From Halorussus marinus (GTDB lineage Archaea; Halobacteriota; Halobacteria; Halobacteriales; Haladaptataceae), in assembly GCF_004765795.1 (NCBI RefSeq), contig NZ_SBIV01000004.1:248001-312000 (forward strand): DNA of 64,000 bases. The letters are read 5' to 3'. Within the stretch, counting starts at the first letter, position 1; each line of letters opens with the position of its first letter. Below are positions 54,664 to 63,344 of the stretch, one piece after another. The notes beneath the pieces are model-generated. The model made no database searches, had not been told where the DNA came from, and worked only from the letters and a program-made list of their open reading frames with translations. The position numbers and the translations under genes are program-made.

Positions 54664-55805
54664 CGTCGCTCCGGGCTCCCGTCGGCGAGGAGGGGCTCGG
54701 CCTCTGTGGCGTCTAACTCCGTCGAGGAGTGGTACAGCGCTTCGCCGGATTCGGGGTCGAACAGGTGGAGTCGCTCCGGGTCGGCGGCCAGCGACACCGC
54801 GTCGCCGACGCCGACGGGCGAGCGCGCCGGCAGGCTCACCTCCATCTCGGCGCCGCCGACGGTGCCGCGGGTGAGCAGCGAGTCGCCCAGCGGCTCGGTC
54901 ACCGTGATCTCCATCCGGAGCGGTCCGTCGCGCTCCTGGCGGAGATCCTCCGGGCGGACGCCGAGGACCGCTCGACCGTCGACGCGGTCGGCGACCCTCC
55001 CGGCAGACGGGAGCGTGAGCTGGTTCGAGCCCCACGTCGCGACCGCGTCGTCCCCGCGGCGTTCGAGAGTCGCCTCGACGGTGTTCATCCCCGGACTGCC
55101 GATGAACTCGGCCACGAACCGGGTGTCGGGCGCGTCGTACAGGCGTTGGGGCGGCGCGACCTGCTGGAGTTCGCCGTCGTACATCACCGCGACCCGGTCG
55201 CCGAGGGTCATCGCCTCGACCTGATCGTGGGTGACGTACAGCGTCGTCGTCTGGAGCTCGGCGTGCAACTCCGCGAGCTCGGCGCGCATCTGAACCCGGA
55301 GCTTCGCGTCGAGGTTCGAGAGGGGCTCGTCCATCAGGAACACCTCCGGGTCCCGGACGAGCGCGCGGCCGATCGCGACCCGCTGTTGCTCGCCGCCCGA
55401 GAGCGCCGCCGGCGTCCGGTCGAGCAGGTCCTCGATGTCGAGAATCGCGGCCGCCTCCGCGACGCGGTCGTCGACCTCCCCGGACCCGAAGTCGGTGGCG
55501 GTCCGGACGCCGAAGGTCATGTTCTCCCGGGCGGTCATGTGTGGGTACAGCGCGTAGCTCTGGAACACCATCGCGACGTCCCGGTCGCCCGGCGGGGTGT
55601 CGGTCACGTCGCTGTCGGCGATCTCGACCGCGCCCTCGGTCGGGGATTCGAGCCCCGCGAGGAGCCGAAGCGTGGTCGATTTCCCGCACCCGGAGGGCCC
55701 GACGAGGACCAGAAACTCTCCGTCGCGGACGTTGAGGTCGACGCCGTCGACCGCGGTGACGTCGTCGAAGCGTTTCACCAAGTCAGTGGTCGTGATTCCT
55801 GTCAT
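54660..55805 (-). CDS. ABC transporter ATP-binding protein (UgpC/MalK-like)
   Basis: The protein is 381 aa from ATG 55805 (begins MTGITTTDLVKRFDD). Walker A GPSGCGKST is near residue 36, the signature LSGGEQQRVAIG near 140, Walker B FLMDEPLSNLDAKLR, and the C-terminal TOBE regulatory domain (GVRPEDLRQE near 300). MalK-type motors serve sugar or glycerol-3-phosphate importers. It overlaps the permease gene upstream and the HAD gene downstream by 4 bp each. Confidence 0.93.
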   Translation of the reverse strand: MTGITTTDLVKRFDDVTAVDGVDLNVRDGEFLVLVGPSGCGKSTTLRLLAGLESPTEGAVEIADSDVTDTPPGDRDVAMVFQSYALYPHMTARENMTFGVRTATDFGSGEVDDRVAEAAAILDIEDLLDRTPAALSGGEQQRVAIGRALVRDPEVFLMDEPLSNLDAKLRVQMRAELAELHAELQTTTLYVTHDQVEAMTLGDRVAVMYDGELQQVAPPQRLYDAPDTRFVAEFIGSPGMNTVEATLERRGDDAVATWGSNQLTLPSAGRVADRVDGRAVLGVRPEDLRQERDGPLRMEITVTEPLGDSLLTRGTVGGAEMEVSLPARSPVGVGDAVSLAADPERLHLFDPESGEALYHSSTELDATEAEPLLADGSPERR

Positions 55806-56668
55806 TCTGCGAGTCCGAACGTTTCGAGCAGCGGGCCCCGGAACGCGATGAGCGCGACCAGCGGCGGCAGCAGCGTCAACACGGCGCCCGCCATGATGAG
55901 TCCCCAGTCGGTCTGGCCGGCGTTGCCGACCGACTGGAGGTACTTCATTCCGACCTGTACGACCTGCTTGTTCTGATCGGAGATGACGATAAGCGGCCAC
56001 AGATACTGGTTCCACGCGTAGATGAACGTGATCACGCCGAGACCGCTGATCATCCCCCGCGACATCGGGATCAGCACGTCCCAGAGAAATCGCAGTGGGC
56101 CGACCCCGTCGAGCTTCGCCGACTCGACCAGCGAGTCGGGGATAGACAGGAAGTGCTGGCGCAGGAGGAACACGGCGGTCGCGCTCGCCAGATACGGCCC
56201 CGTGAGCGCCAACAGCGTGTTCGACCAGCCCCAGGCGGCCATCAGTTCGTACAGCGGGACGATGCGGACCGGCACCGGGACCATCAGCGTGAACAGGATG
56301 AGAAAGAAGATCGCGTTCTTGAACCGGAACCGATAGAACACGAGCGCGACCGCCGCAAGCAGGCTCACCGCGATCTTGCCGACGGTGACGACGACCGACA
56401 TCACCAGCGAGTTGAGCATGTACGACGCCATCTCGTAGGTCGTCAACACCTCGAGGTAGTTGGCGAGCCCGTCGCTCCCGGCGCCGATATTCGTGATGTC
56501 GTACACCTCCGGAACGGTCTGGGTGCTCATCACGAACGCCAGCAACAGCGGCGAGGCCATCAGCAGGATCGAGCCGATCAGTCCCGCGTGGACGGGCCAC
56601 TGCTCGGGAACGAGCGTCGCGTCCGTGATCGCCGACGGCGCCGCGTCGTCTTGTGTTTCGTGAGACAT
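55802..56668 (-). CDS. ABC transporter permease (UgpE/MalG-like)
   Basis: The protein is 288 aa from ATG 56668. It has six helices and the EAA loop SLVESAKLDGVGPLRFLWDV (about residue 190). The frame extends upstream but only as the shadow of the UgpA-like gene; TAATG junction with that gene. It forms the channel with its partner permease. Confidence 0.92.
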   Translation of the reverse strand: MSHETQDDAAPSAITDATLVPEQWPVHAGLIGSILLMASPLLLAFVMSTQTVPEVYDITNIGAGSDGLANYLEVLTTYEMASYMLNSLVMSVVVTVGKIAVSLLAAVALVFYRFRFKNAIFFLILFTLMVPVPVRIVPLYELMAAWGWSNTLLALTGPYLASATAVFLLRQHFLSIPDSLVESAKLDGVGPLRFLWDVLIPMSRGMISGLGVITFIYAWNQYLWPLIVISDQNKQVVQVGMKYLQSVGNAGQTDWGLIMAGAVLTLLPPLVALIAFRGPLLETFGLAE

Positions 56669-57555
56669 TAGTAGTGTGCGTAGCGGTCGGACACGCGCAA
56701 CTGGACGTAGGTGAGTCCCGCGACGAGGACGAACAGGATCACCGACTCGGCCGACGCGAGTCCGAGGTTGTTGAACTGGAACGCGTCGCGGTACAACTGG
56801 TAGATCATCAGGTTCGTGGCGTTCGTCGGGCCGCCCTGCGTCATCAGGTCGATCAGCGCGAAGCTCCCGAAGAACGCGTAGATCGTGTTGATCACGACCA
56901 GAAAGACCAGCGTCGGCGACATCAGCGGGACGTACACCCGGACGAGCCGGCGCCACGTCTCGACGCCGTCGAGCTCGCAGGCCTCGTTCAACGCTTCGGG
57001 AACGTTGTTCAGCGCCGCGAGCATGAAGATCACGTTGTACCCGACCTGCTTCCAGATGGCCGCCACCGCGAGCACGGCGAACGCCTGCCAGCCGACGGTG
57101 AACCAGTCGAGTTCGACCCCGAACCACGCCTCGAGGTAGTGGGTGTAGATCCCGACGCTCGGGTGGGCCAAGAACAGCAACACCGTCCCGGCGACGGCCG
57201 TCGGGAGCGCGTACGGCCAGATCGCGGCCACCAGATACGCGGCCTTGCCGTCGCTCACCTCGTACAGCAGGAACGCCACGAACAGCCCGATGGCCAGCGA
57301 TCCCGCGACCACGATCGCCGCGAACGCGAACGTCAGGCCGACGCTCCCGAGGTACGTCTGTGAGCTCAGCAGTTCGGCGAAGTTCGCCAGCCCGACGAAC
57401 CGCGTGTTCTGGCCGAACAGGAACGTCTTGTAGAGGCTGAGCCGGAGCGTCTGGAGCGACGGGTAGTACAGGAACGCCCCGATCGCGACCAGCGTCGGCA
57501 ACAACAGGAGGTACGCCCCCAGCGTGCTGTCGAAGGTGTTCTCGTGGACGCCCAT
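56668..57555 (-). CDS. ABC transporter permease (UgpA/MalF-like)
   Basis: The 295-aa protein has six helices and the EAA loop ALNEACELDGVETWRRLVRV (about residue 195). The ATG at 57555 is 1 bp after the SBP stop (57557). It is the first permease of the operon and pairs with the UgpE/MalG-like protein. Confidence 0.92.
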   Translation of the reverse strand: MGVHENTFDSTLGAYLLLLPTLVAIGAFLYYPSLQTLRLSLYKTFLFGQNTRFVGLANFAELLSSQTYLGSVGLTFAFAAIVVAGSLAIGLFVAFLLYEVSDGKAAYLVAAIWPYALPTAVAGTVLLFLAHPSVGIYTHYLEAWFGVELDWFTVGWQAFAVLAVAAIWKQVGYNVIFMLAALNNVPEALNEACELDGVETWRRLVRVYVPLMSPTLVFLVVINTIYAFFGSFALIDLMTQGGPTNATNLMIYQLYRDAFQFNNLGLASAESVILFVLVAGLTYVQLRVSDRYAHY

Positions 57556-57556
57556 C

Positions 57557-58972
57557 TTAGCTCCCTTTGCTCTCGATGTAGTCCTGGAGGGCGGCGTCGG
57601 CCTCCGTCTTCATCTGACCGAGCTTCTCGTCGACGCCGACATCGGAGTTGATCATGCTGATGTAGCCGTCCTGGATGATGTCCCGGACCTTCGAGGCCGG
57701 GCCGGCCTGCCAGCCCTGCGTGGCGGTGGTCGTCTCGGTCTCTTTGAGCTGGTCGAACGCGGTCCGGAAGTTGGGGTTGTCGTCGAACCAGCCGTCGTCG
57801 TCTAACTGCTCGACCGCGCTGTCGCTGATCGGGAAGTAGCCGGTGTTGCGGTGCCAGAACGCCTGCTGTTCGGCCTCCGCCAGCCAGAGGAGGAAGTCGG
57901 TGACCGCCTCCTTCTTGGCGTCGGAGAGCCCGCGGGTCATCCACAGCGACGCCCCGCCGATGACGACGCCGGTCCGGGTGTCGCCCGGCGTCGGGAAGTA
58001 CGCCGTCCCGAGTTCGAACCCGTTGTCCGCCGCGCCCTCGGTCGCCGCGGCGACGCCCGCGGTCGAGGAGATCCACATCGCGGTTTTGCCGTTGAGGAAC
58101 GCCTGCTGGGCGGCGTCCCACGCGCCCTTCCCGGCGTGGTTGTACAGCCCGTCGTCGTACATGTCGGCCCACCACCCGAAGATCCGGTCGGCGGTGTCGG
58201 TGTCGAGGTTGATCTCGGTCGGGTCGTCCGCCCGGCCGTTCTCCTCGTTCACGAGCGGGACGCCGGCCTCCGCGAACCACTGCTCGGGGAACCACGAGAC
58301 GTTGGCGAAGGTGATCCCCTGCTCGGCGACCCCCTGATCGACGACGGTCTCGCTCGCCGCCCGGATGCCCTCGAACGTGGTCGGCGGCGACTCGGGATCG
58401 AGCCCGGCCTCCGCGAACTTGTCCTTGTTGTAGTAGAAGATCGGCGTCGAGGAGTTGAACGGCAGCGAGTACACCGTGTCGTCGAACGAGTAGTAGTTGA
58501 TCACCGGGTCCTGGAAGTCCGACCAGTCGATCCGGTCGCTCGGGAGCGCCTCCTCCATCGGCTCGAACGCCCCGCTGTCGATCGCGAGTCGACACCCGAG
58601 GTCGACGATCTGTGCGAGGTCCGGCGCCTCGCCCGCCCCGATCGCGGAGGTGACCGCGTTGAGCGTCTCGGTGTAACTGCCCTTGTAGCTCGTCTCGACG
58701 GTCACTCCGTCGGACTGCTCGTTGAAGTCCTCGGCGAGCGCATCGACCGTCTCGCCGAGGTTGCCCCCCATCGCGTGCCACCACTCGATCGTCGTCTCGC
58801 CACTGCTCGTGTCACTCGCACTCGACTCCGAACTGCCCCCGGAGTCGTTCGAGCCGCCGGAGCCGATCGAGAGGGTCCCCAGACAGCCCGCGGTCGCGAT
58901 GGCGCCCGCGGTGATACCGGTCGTTTTCAGGAAGCGACGCCTGTTCTCGGACGAGTCGTTTGGACTGACCAC
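57557..58972 (-). CDS. extracellular solute-binding lipoprotein (UgpB-like)
   Basis: The 471-aa protein starts at GTG 58972. Tat signal ENRRRFLKTTGIT and lipobox ATAGC (Cys about residue 29) are followed by a Ser/Gly/Asp-rich linker and an SBP_bac_1 domain with TIEWWHAMGGNLGETVD (about 69), where the WWHAMGG stretch is typical of UgpB-type glycerol-3-phosphate/glycerophosphodiester binders. A TATA-like TTTAAATA at about -27 supports the GTG start and a leaderless transcript. It is the first gene of the operon that ends at 53189. Confidence 0.91.
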   Translation of the reverse strand: MVSPNDSSENRRRFLKTTGITAGAIATAGCLGTLSIGSGGSNDSGGSSESSASDTSSGETTIEWWHAMGGNLGETVDALAEDFNEQSDGVTVETSYKGSYTETLNAVTSAIGAGEAPDLAQIVDLGCRLAIDSGAFEPMEEALPSDRIDWSDFQDPVINYYSFDDTVYSLPFNSSTPIFYYNKDKFAEAGLDPESPPTTFEGIRAASETVVDQGVAEQGITFANVSWFPEQWFAEAGVPLVNEENGRADDPTEINLDTDTADRIFGWWADMYDDGLYNHAGKGAWDAAQQAFLNGKTAMWISSTAGVAAATEGAADNGFELGTAYFPTPGDTRTGVVIGGASLWMTRGLSDAKKEAVTDFLLWLAEAEQQAFWHRNTGYFPISDSAVEQLDDDGWFDDNPNFRTAFDQLKETETTTATQGWQAGPASKVRDIIQDGYISMINSDVGVDEKLGQMKTEADAALQDYIESKGS

Positions 58973-58992
58973 ACGCTCATGTTCGCGAATCG

Positions 58993-59002
58993 GTATTTAA
59001 AG
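58993..59002 (-). promoter_or_regulatory. TATA-like element of the UgpB-like operon
   Basis: CTTTAAATAC on the minus strand is centred about 26 nt before GTG 58972. It supports the GTG start and a leaderless mRNA. Confidence 0.5.
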
Positions 59003-59019
59003 GATTATAATAGGTCTAT

Positions 59020-59038
59020 GTGGCCGTACGGCGGCCAC
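59020..59038. promoter_or_regulatory. inverted repeat upstream of the UgpB-like operon promoter
   Basis: GTGGCCG (59020-59026) and CGGCCAC (59032-59038) are perfect reverse complements with a 5-bp spacer, about 20 bp upstream of the TATA element. This is a likely regulator site. Confidence 0.45.
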
Positions 59039-59059
59039 GAGACGGTCAACAGTCGTCGA

Positions 59060-59105
59060 GAGCGGACCGGAACGCTATATTGAGATAAGAGCGGTCCGTA
59101 ACGCT
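59060..59105. repeat. 17-bp direct repeat pair in the ugp/MFS divergent region
   Basis: GAGCGGACCGGAACGCT (59060-59076) recurs as GAGCGGTCCGTAACGCT (59089-59105) with two mismatches and a 29-bp period. The spacing is close to three helical turns, as for cooperative binding of one regulator. The position between two divergent transporter genes fits an operator. Confidence 0.5.
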
Positions 59106-59256
59106 CCCGACCGGTGGGCGTCCCTCGCCCCGGGCGTCCCGGCGACGCCCCGACCGAACTCGCACCGCGTCCGGCCGTCGAATCCGTCCGATCGGGGCGA
59201 GACGAAGTCGGTAGGATAAGGTGGCCCGAATCGCATCTCGGAGACGGACCCTCCAG

Positions 59257-60462
59257 ATGAGTACCGACGCGACCGCGACCGCCGAGTCGTCGATCCCGTG
59301 GCGTTCGAGCACGCTGTACGTCATCCTGTCGAGTTCGCTCATCGGCGTGATGGGCGTCTCGTTGCTCAGTCCGGTGCTCCCGTCGCTCCGATCCGTGTTC
59401 GCGATCTCGGACTCGCAGGTCGGGCTCGTCATCACCGCCTACACCCTGCCGGGTATCTTCCTGACGCCGTTCATGGGACTTGTCGCCGACCGGCTCGGCC
59501 GGCGGCAGGTCATCATCCCGCTCCTGTTTCTGTTCGGGGCGGCGGGCGCGGGCATCTCGCTGTCGAGCAGTTTCGCCGAGGTGCTCGCCCTGCGCTTTCT
59601 CCAGGGGATCGGCGCCAGCGCGCTCGTCACGCTCGCGGTCACGCTCATCGGGGACTTCTACGAGGGCGGACGACGGAACGCGATCATGGGGCTCAACGGG
59701 AGCATGGTCGGGGCGGGCGCCGCGGTCTACCCCCTGATCGGCGGGGCGCTCGCGGGCATCCGGTGGAACGTCCCGTTCCTCTTTTTCGGGACCGCGATCC
59801 TCGTCGGACTCGCGGCGGTGTTTGTCCTCGACGAGCCCGAACAGGGCGAGCCGACCGGCGTGCCCGAGTATCTCCGCCGGATGCGGGACGTGATCGTCCT
59901 CCCCGAGGCGCTGGCGATCTTCGCGGTCATCCTGGTCGTCTTTTTCGTCTTCTACGGCGCGGTCCTCACCGCCCTGCCGCTCCTGTTGAGCGACGAGTTC
60001 GGGCTCGGCTCCGGACAGATCGGCCCGATCCTCGCGATGGTGTCGCTCGCGAGCGCGACCGTCTCCTCCCAGTACGGGCGGGTCTCCCAGTGGCGGACCG
60101 CCCCGGAACTGCTCGCGCTCGGGTTCGTGGCCTACGGGACGAGCCTGCTCGGAGTCTGGCTCGCGCCCTCGCCGATCTTCGTCGGCGCGGCGCTGCTCGC
60201 GTTCGGCGTCGGCTTCGGCGTCGTGATGCCGTCGATCGACACCACGGTGGTCACGCTCGTGTCGGGGGACCTCCGGGCGGGGATGATGGGGATGCGGACC
60301 AGCATGCTCCGGCTCGGCCAGACGCTGGGACCGATCGCGTTCACGTTCGTCGCCGACACCGCGTTCGCCTCGTCGCTGACGGGTTACCGGACGCTGTTGC
60401 TCGTCGCGGGCTGTGTCGTCGCCGCCGCCGGGAGCGTCGGGTACGCGCTGTTGCGGCGCTGA
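59257..60462 (+). CDS. MFS transporter
   Basis: The protein is 401 aa from ATG 59257 (MSTDATATAESS); a GTG at 59221 would add 12 residues. It has 12 hydrophobic segments, motif A GLVADRLGRRQVI (about residue 74) and LRFLQGIGASALV in TM4. It resembles the MFS protein at 9553 in the same motifs. It is divergent from the UgpB-like operon and shares its regulatory region. The substrate is unknown. Confidence 0.87.
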   Translation: MSTDATATAESSIPWRSSTLYVILSSSLIGVMGVSLLSPVLPSLRSVFAISDSQVGLVITAYTLPGIFLTPFMGLVADRLGRRQVIIPLLFLFGAAGAGISLSSSFAEVLALRFLQGIGASALVTLAVTLIGDFYEGGRRNAIMGLNGSMVGAGAAVYPLIGGALAGIRWNVPFLFFGTAILVGLAAVFVLDEPEQGEPTGVPEYLRRMRDVIVLPEALAIFAVILVVFFVFYGAVLTALPLLLSDEFGLGSGQIGPILAMVSLASATVSSQYGRVSQWRTAPELLALGFVAYGTSLLGVWLAPSPIFVGAALLAFGVGFGVVMPSIDTTVVTLVSGDLRAGMMGMRTSMLRLGQTLGPIAFTFVADTAFASSLTGYRTLLLVAGCVVAAAGSVGYALLRR

Positions 60463-60522
60463 GACGTCGGCGCCGTCTCGACTCGCCCGACTCCGCCCCG
60501 GCCACCGCGAGTATCGAACCCT

Positions 60523-61665
60523 TCAGAGCGCGTACTCGTGGTACTCGCCCTCGCAGGGCGGGCCGCGCTGGCCCAGCAGTCGCCGGCCGGCGAGGTCGAT
60601 CACGAAGCTCGCGTTCGTCTGGCCGTACTCGACCGCCGGCACCGACTCGTCGACGTGACTGCAGATGCTCGACGGCCGCCCGAAGTGGTCCCGGAGCGCC
60701 GCCTGCACGTCGGCCGGCTCGATCCCCTCCTCGGCCTCGGCGGCGAGCAGTCGACGAAGCCGTGGCCCGCGATACAGCGTGCTCGGGCTCCGGCGCTCGT
60801 TGATGCTCTCGACGGCGTCGGTCTCGAAGTGGTTGGCGTGGGTGAGGACGCCGTCCTCGGGGTAGATCGTGTTGACGAGGTCCGGGGCGGCCTCGAGGTC
60901 GATCACCTCGCCGTCGGCGTGGCCCACTAAGACGTTCGCCGAGCAGACCCGGTCGGTCTCGACGATCGGCCGGAGGGCGTCGTCGAACCGCTCGGCGTCG
61001 AGCACCTCGCGGAACCGGACGTGGTAGGGCTTGCGGAGCGCGTTCGTCCCGTCGCCGTCCGAGATGAGGCCGTTGACCGCGAGGCCGATGCCGTGTTCGT
61101 TGACGCCGATCTTCCCGCCGACGATGCCGGCCTCGGTCATCGCGAGCAGATCGGGGGCGTCGTCGCGGCGCAGTTCCATCAGAAAGAGGTTGTCCGCGAC
61201 CGACGCGAGCCAGTCCCAGTTCTGGCCGACGTAGGTCCCCCCGTCGGCGGTCGCCGGCGGGGCCACCCCGAAGCTCGTACAGCCGTCGACGGGCGATTCG
61301 CCCGATCGGCCGGCCCGCTCGTCGCCGTCGGTCGCCGCCTCGGTCTGGTCTTTCCACGCGGGGTAGATCACCTCCCAGCGGACGTTCAGCATCGCCACGT
61401 CGGCCAGCGGGACGCCGCTTCCCTCGGCGACGCCGCGCATCTCCTCGGCGTAGCCGGGGTTCTCGCGCTCGATGACGTCGACGTACTCGGCGGCGTGGTC
61501 CCGGATCGCGTCGAGGTCGACGCCCTCGTGGGCGAACCGTTCGCGGTACAGTTCGACGTTCGACGCGACGGCGTCGGCGAACCGCTCGCCGTGTTCGCGC
61601 CCGCGCTCGGCCGGCGACCCGGACAGCACCACCCGCTCGAACCCGTCTGTGGGACTCGTTGACAT
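60523..61665 (-). CDS. C45 autoproteolytic acyltransferase/hydrolase
   Basis: The protein is 380 aa from ATG 61665 (begins MSTSPTDGFERVVL). It resembles penicillin acyl-CoA:6-APA acyltransferases: RGREHGERFADAV near residue 21, then the self-cleavage site VDGCTSFG, where Cys129 would become the N-terminal nucleophile after processing. NGLISDGDG, SANVLVGHADGE and LTHANHFET also fit the Ntn-type family. It would cleave or form amide bonds on small molecules. The next genes are a DUF3100 membrane protein and a dipeptide-epimerase-like gene. The substrate is unknown. Confidence 0.85.
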   Translation of the reverse strand: MSTSPTDGFERVVLSGSPAERGREHGERFADAVASNVELYRERFAHEGVDLDAIRDHAAEYVDVIERENPGYAEEMRGVAEGSGVPLADVAMLNVRWEVIYPAWKDQTEAATDGDERAGRSGESPVDGCTSFGVAPPATADGGTYVGQNWDWLASVADNLFLMELRRDDAPDLLAMTEAGIVGGKIGVNEHGIGLAVNGLISDGDGTNALRKPYHVRFREVLDAERFDDALRPIVETDRVCSANVLVGHADGEVIDLEAAPDLVNTIYPEDGVLTHANHFETDAVESINERRSPSTLYRGPRLRRLLAAEAEEGIEPADVQAALRDHFGRPSSICSHVDESVPAVEYGQTNASFVIDLAGRRLLGQRGPPCEGEYHEYAL

Positions 61666-61922
61666 CGTACGTTCGGTGTTCGACGCGCCGGGCCATAAGA
61701 ATACGTCTCGAAGCAGTCCGCGGGGGTTTTTCGGCGCGGTCGCCTCGAAGTCCGGATTCGCGGGTCGGCGCCGCCGGTCGGCGAATCGCCAGACGCTCTG
61801 GCCGATTTCTACTGGCGTCGGGCGAACTGCCACCTCCATCGGACGAACGACCGGCAACGAATCAGCATCTTTATGCGACGGTCCTGTGCACCCTCGGATG
61901 CACACTATTCGCGTGCGATACA

Positions 61923-62822
61923 ATGCCAAGTGAAGACTCGGAGAGCCGCTGGGCACCCATCCGCACCGCAGGTCGGGTCACTGCCCACGCCAAGACGCAT
62001 CTCACGGTCCTGCTCATCGTCGTCGGGGCCGAACTGATCGGCACCCAGACGTTCGCCGTCGGGCCCGGACAGGTCGTCCTGTTGCCGATGCTGTTCGCCG
62101 TCGTCGTCGGCGTCCTCGTCAGCTACAGCGTCCTCGGTCAGTACGTCGCGCCGCTCCGGAAGATCGTCACCGAGGAGGTGAGCCGGATCAGTAGCCCGAT
62201 GCTCGTGATCGCGCTCATGCCGCTGGGCGTGAAGTACGGCATGATGGTCGGCCCCTCGTTCAGCGAACTGGTTCAGGCCGGTCCGGCGTTCGTCCTCCAG
62301 GAGTTCGGGAATCTCGGGACGATACTCATCGCGCTCCCGTTCGCGCTCGTGCTCGGCCTGAAGCGGGAGGCCATCGGCGGGGCGGTCAGCATCGCCCGCG
62401 AGCCGACCCTCGGCGTCATCACCGACAAGTACGGCATCGAGTCCCCGGAGGGCCGGGGCGTCCTCGGGACGTACCTGACCGGGACGGTACTCGGCACCGT
62501 CTTTTTCGGCCTGCTCGGGGGCTTTGCGCCCGCGACCGGACTCCACCCGCTCGCGCTCTCGATGGCCTGCGGGATGGGTAGTGCGAGCATGATGACCGCG
62601 TGTTCGTCGTCGCTGGCCGAGGCCGTCTCGGCCGTCCCCGAGGACCAACTGCTGTCGTTCGCCGCCACGAGCAACCTCCTCACCGGCGTCACCGGTCTGT
62701 ACATGGTGCTTTTCATCGGCCTGCCGGTCATCACGCGGCTGTACGGCGTCCTCGAACCAGTCATCGGTCGAGGCGACCCGGAGCCGGACGCCGACGCCGT
62801 CCGAGACGCGGGGGGTGACTGA
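61923..62822 (+). CDS. DUF3100 membrane protein
   Basis: The protein is 299 aa from ATG 61923 (MPSEDSESRW); the longer frame upstream overlaps the divergent C45 gene. It is highly hydrophobic with about eight helices; GMGSASMMTACSSSLAEAV in the last third and GVITDKYGIESPEGRGVLGTY in the middle are distinctive. The family may be transporters. It is followed after 2 bp by a small membrane protein gene and both probably form one complex. Confidence 0.75.
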   Translation: MPSEDSESRWAPIRTAGRVTAHAKTHLTVLLIVVGAELIGTQTFAVGPGQVVLLPMLFAVVVGVLVSYSVLGQYVAPLRKIVTEEVSRISSPMLVIALMPLGVKYGMMVGPSFSELVQAGPAFVLQEFGNLGTILIALPFALVLGLKREAIGGAVSIAREPTLGVITDKYGIESPEGRGVLGTYLTGTVLGTVFFGLLGGFAPATGLHPLALSMACGMGSASMMTACSSSLAEAVSAVPEDQLLSFAATSNLLTGVTGLYMVLFIGLPVITRLYGVLEPVIGRGDPEPDADAVRDAGGD

Positions 62823-62824
62823 GC

Positions 62825-63307
62825 GTGTCGAACGCCTCCCGATCCGCGATGGAACTGCCCGAATTCAGCGTCGAGTCGCTCAAGATGCTTCTCGTCGTCG
62901 GCGCGCTCACGCTGACCGCGAACTGGGTCGGCTACGGCATCAGCCCGCTCGACGCCGCCCCGGGCATCGGGCTCGTCGTCGCGATCGGATTCGTCTCGCT
63001 CGTGCTCGGACGCGTGCTCCCGCTCGACCTCCCGTCGTTCGCCTACGCGATGGTGATCGCGTTCCTGCTCGCGATCCCGTTCTCGCCGGTCCAAGGACAG
63101 GTGCTCGCGATGACCGAGCAGATCGACTTCCTGGCGACCACGACGCCGATCCTCGCGTACGCCGGTCTCTCGATCGGGCTCCAGACCACTCGGATGAAGG
63201 AAGTCAGCTGGAAGCTCGTGTTGGTCGCCGTGCTGGTCTTCTTCGGCACCTACTTCGGCTCGGCGCTCATCTCCCACCTCGTTCTGGCGGCCCAGGGGAT
63301 CATCTGA
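62825..63307 (+). CDS. small four-helix membrane protein, probable partner of DUF3100
   Basis: The 160-aa protein starts at GTG 62825 (ATG 62849 is an alternative). It has about four helices and a cytoplasmic end rich in charged residues. I recognise no motif. Its start lies 2 bp after the DUF3100 stop, so it is translated with it and probably forms a two-part membrane system. Confidence 0.65.
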   Translation: MSNASRSAMELPEFSVESLKMLLVVGALTLTANWVGYGISPLDAAPGIGLVVAIGFVSLVLGRVLPLDLPSFAYAMVIAFLLAIPFSPVQGQVLAMTEQIDFLATTTPILAYAGLSIGLQTTRMKEVSWKLVLVAVLVFFGTYFGSALISHLVLAAQGII

Positions 63308-63344
63308 CCGACTCGTCCCCCGTCGGGCAGTCGTCCGGAACCGG

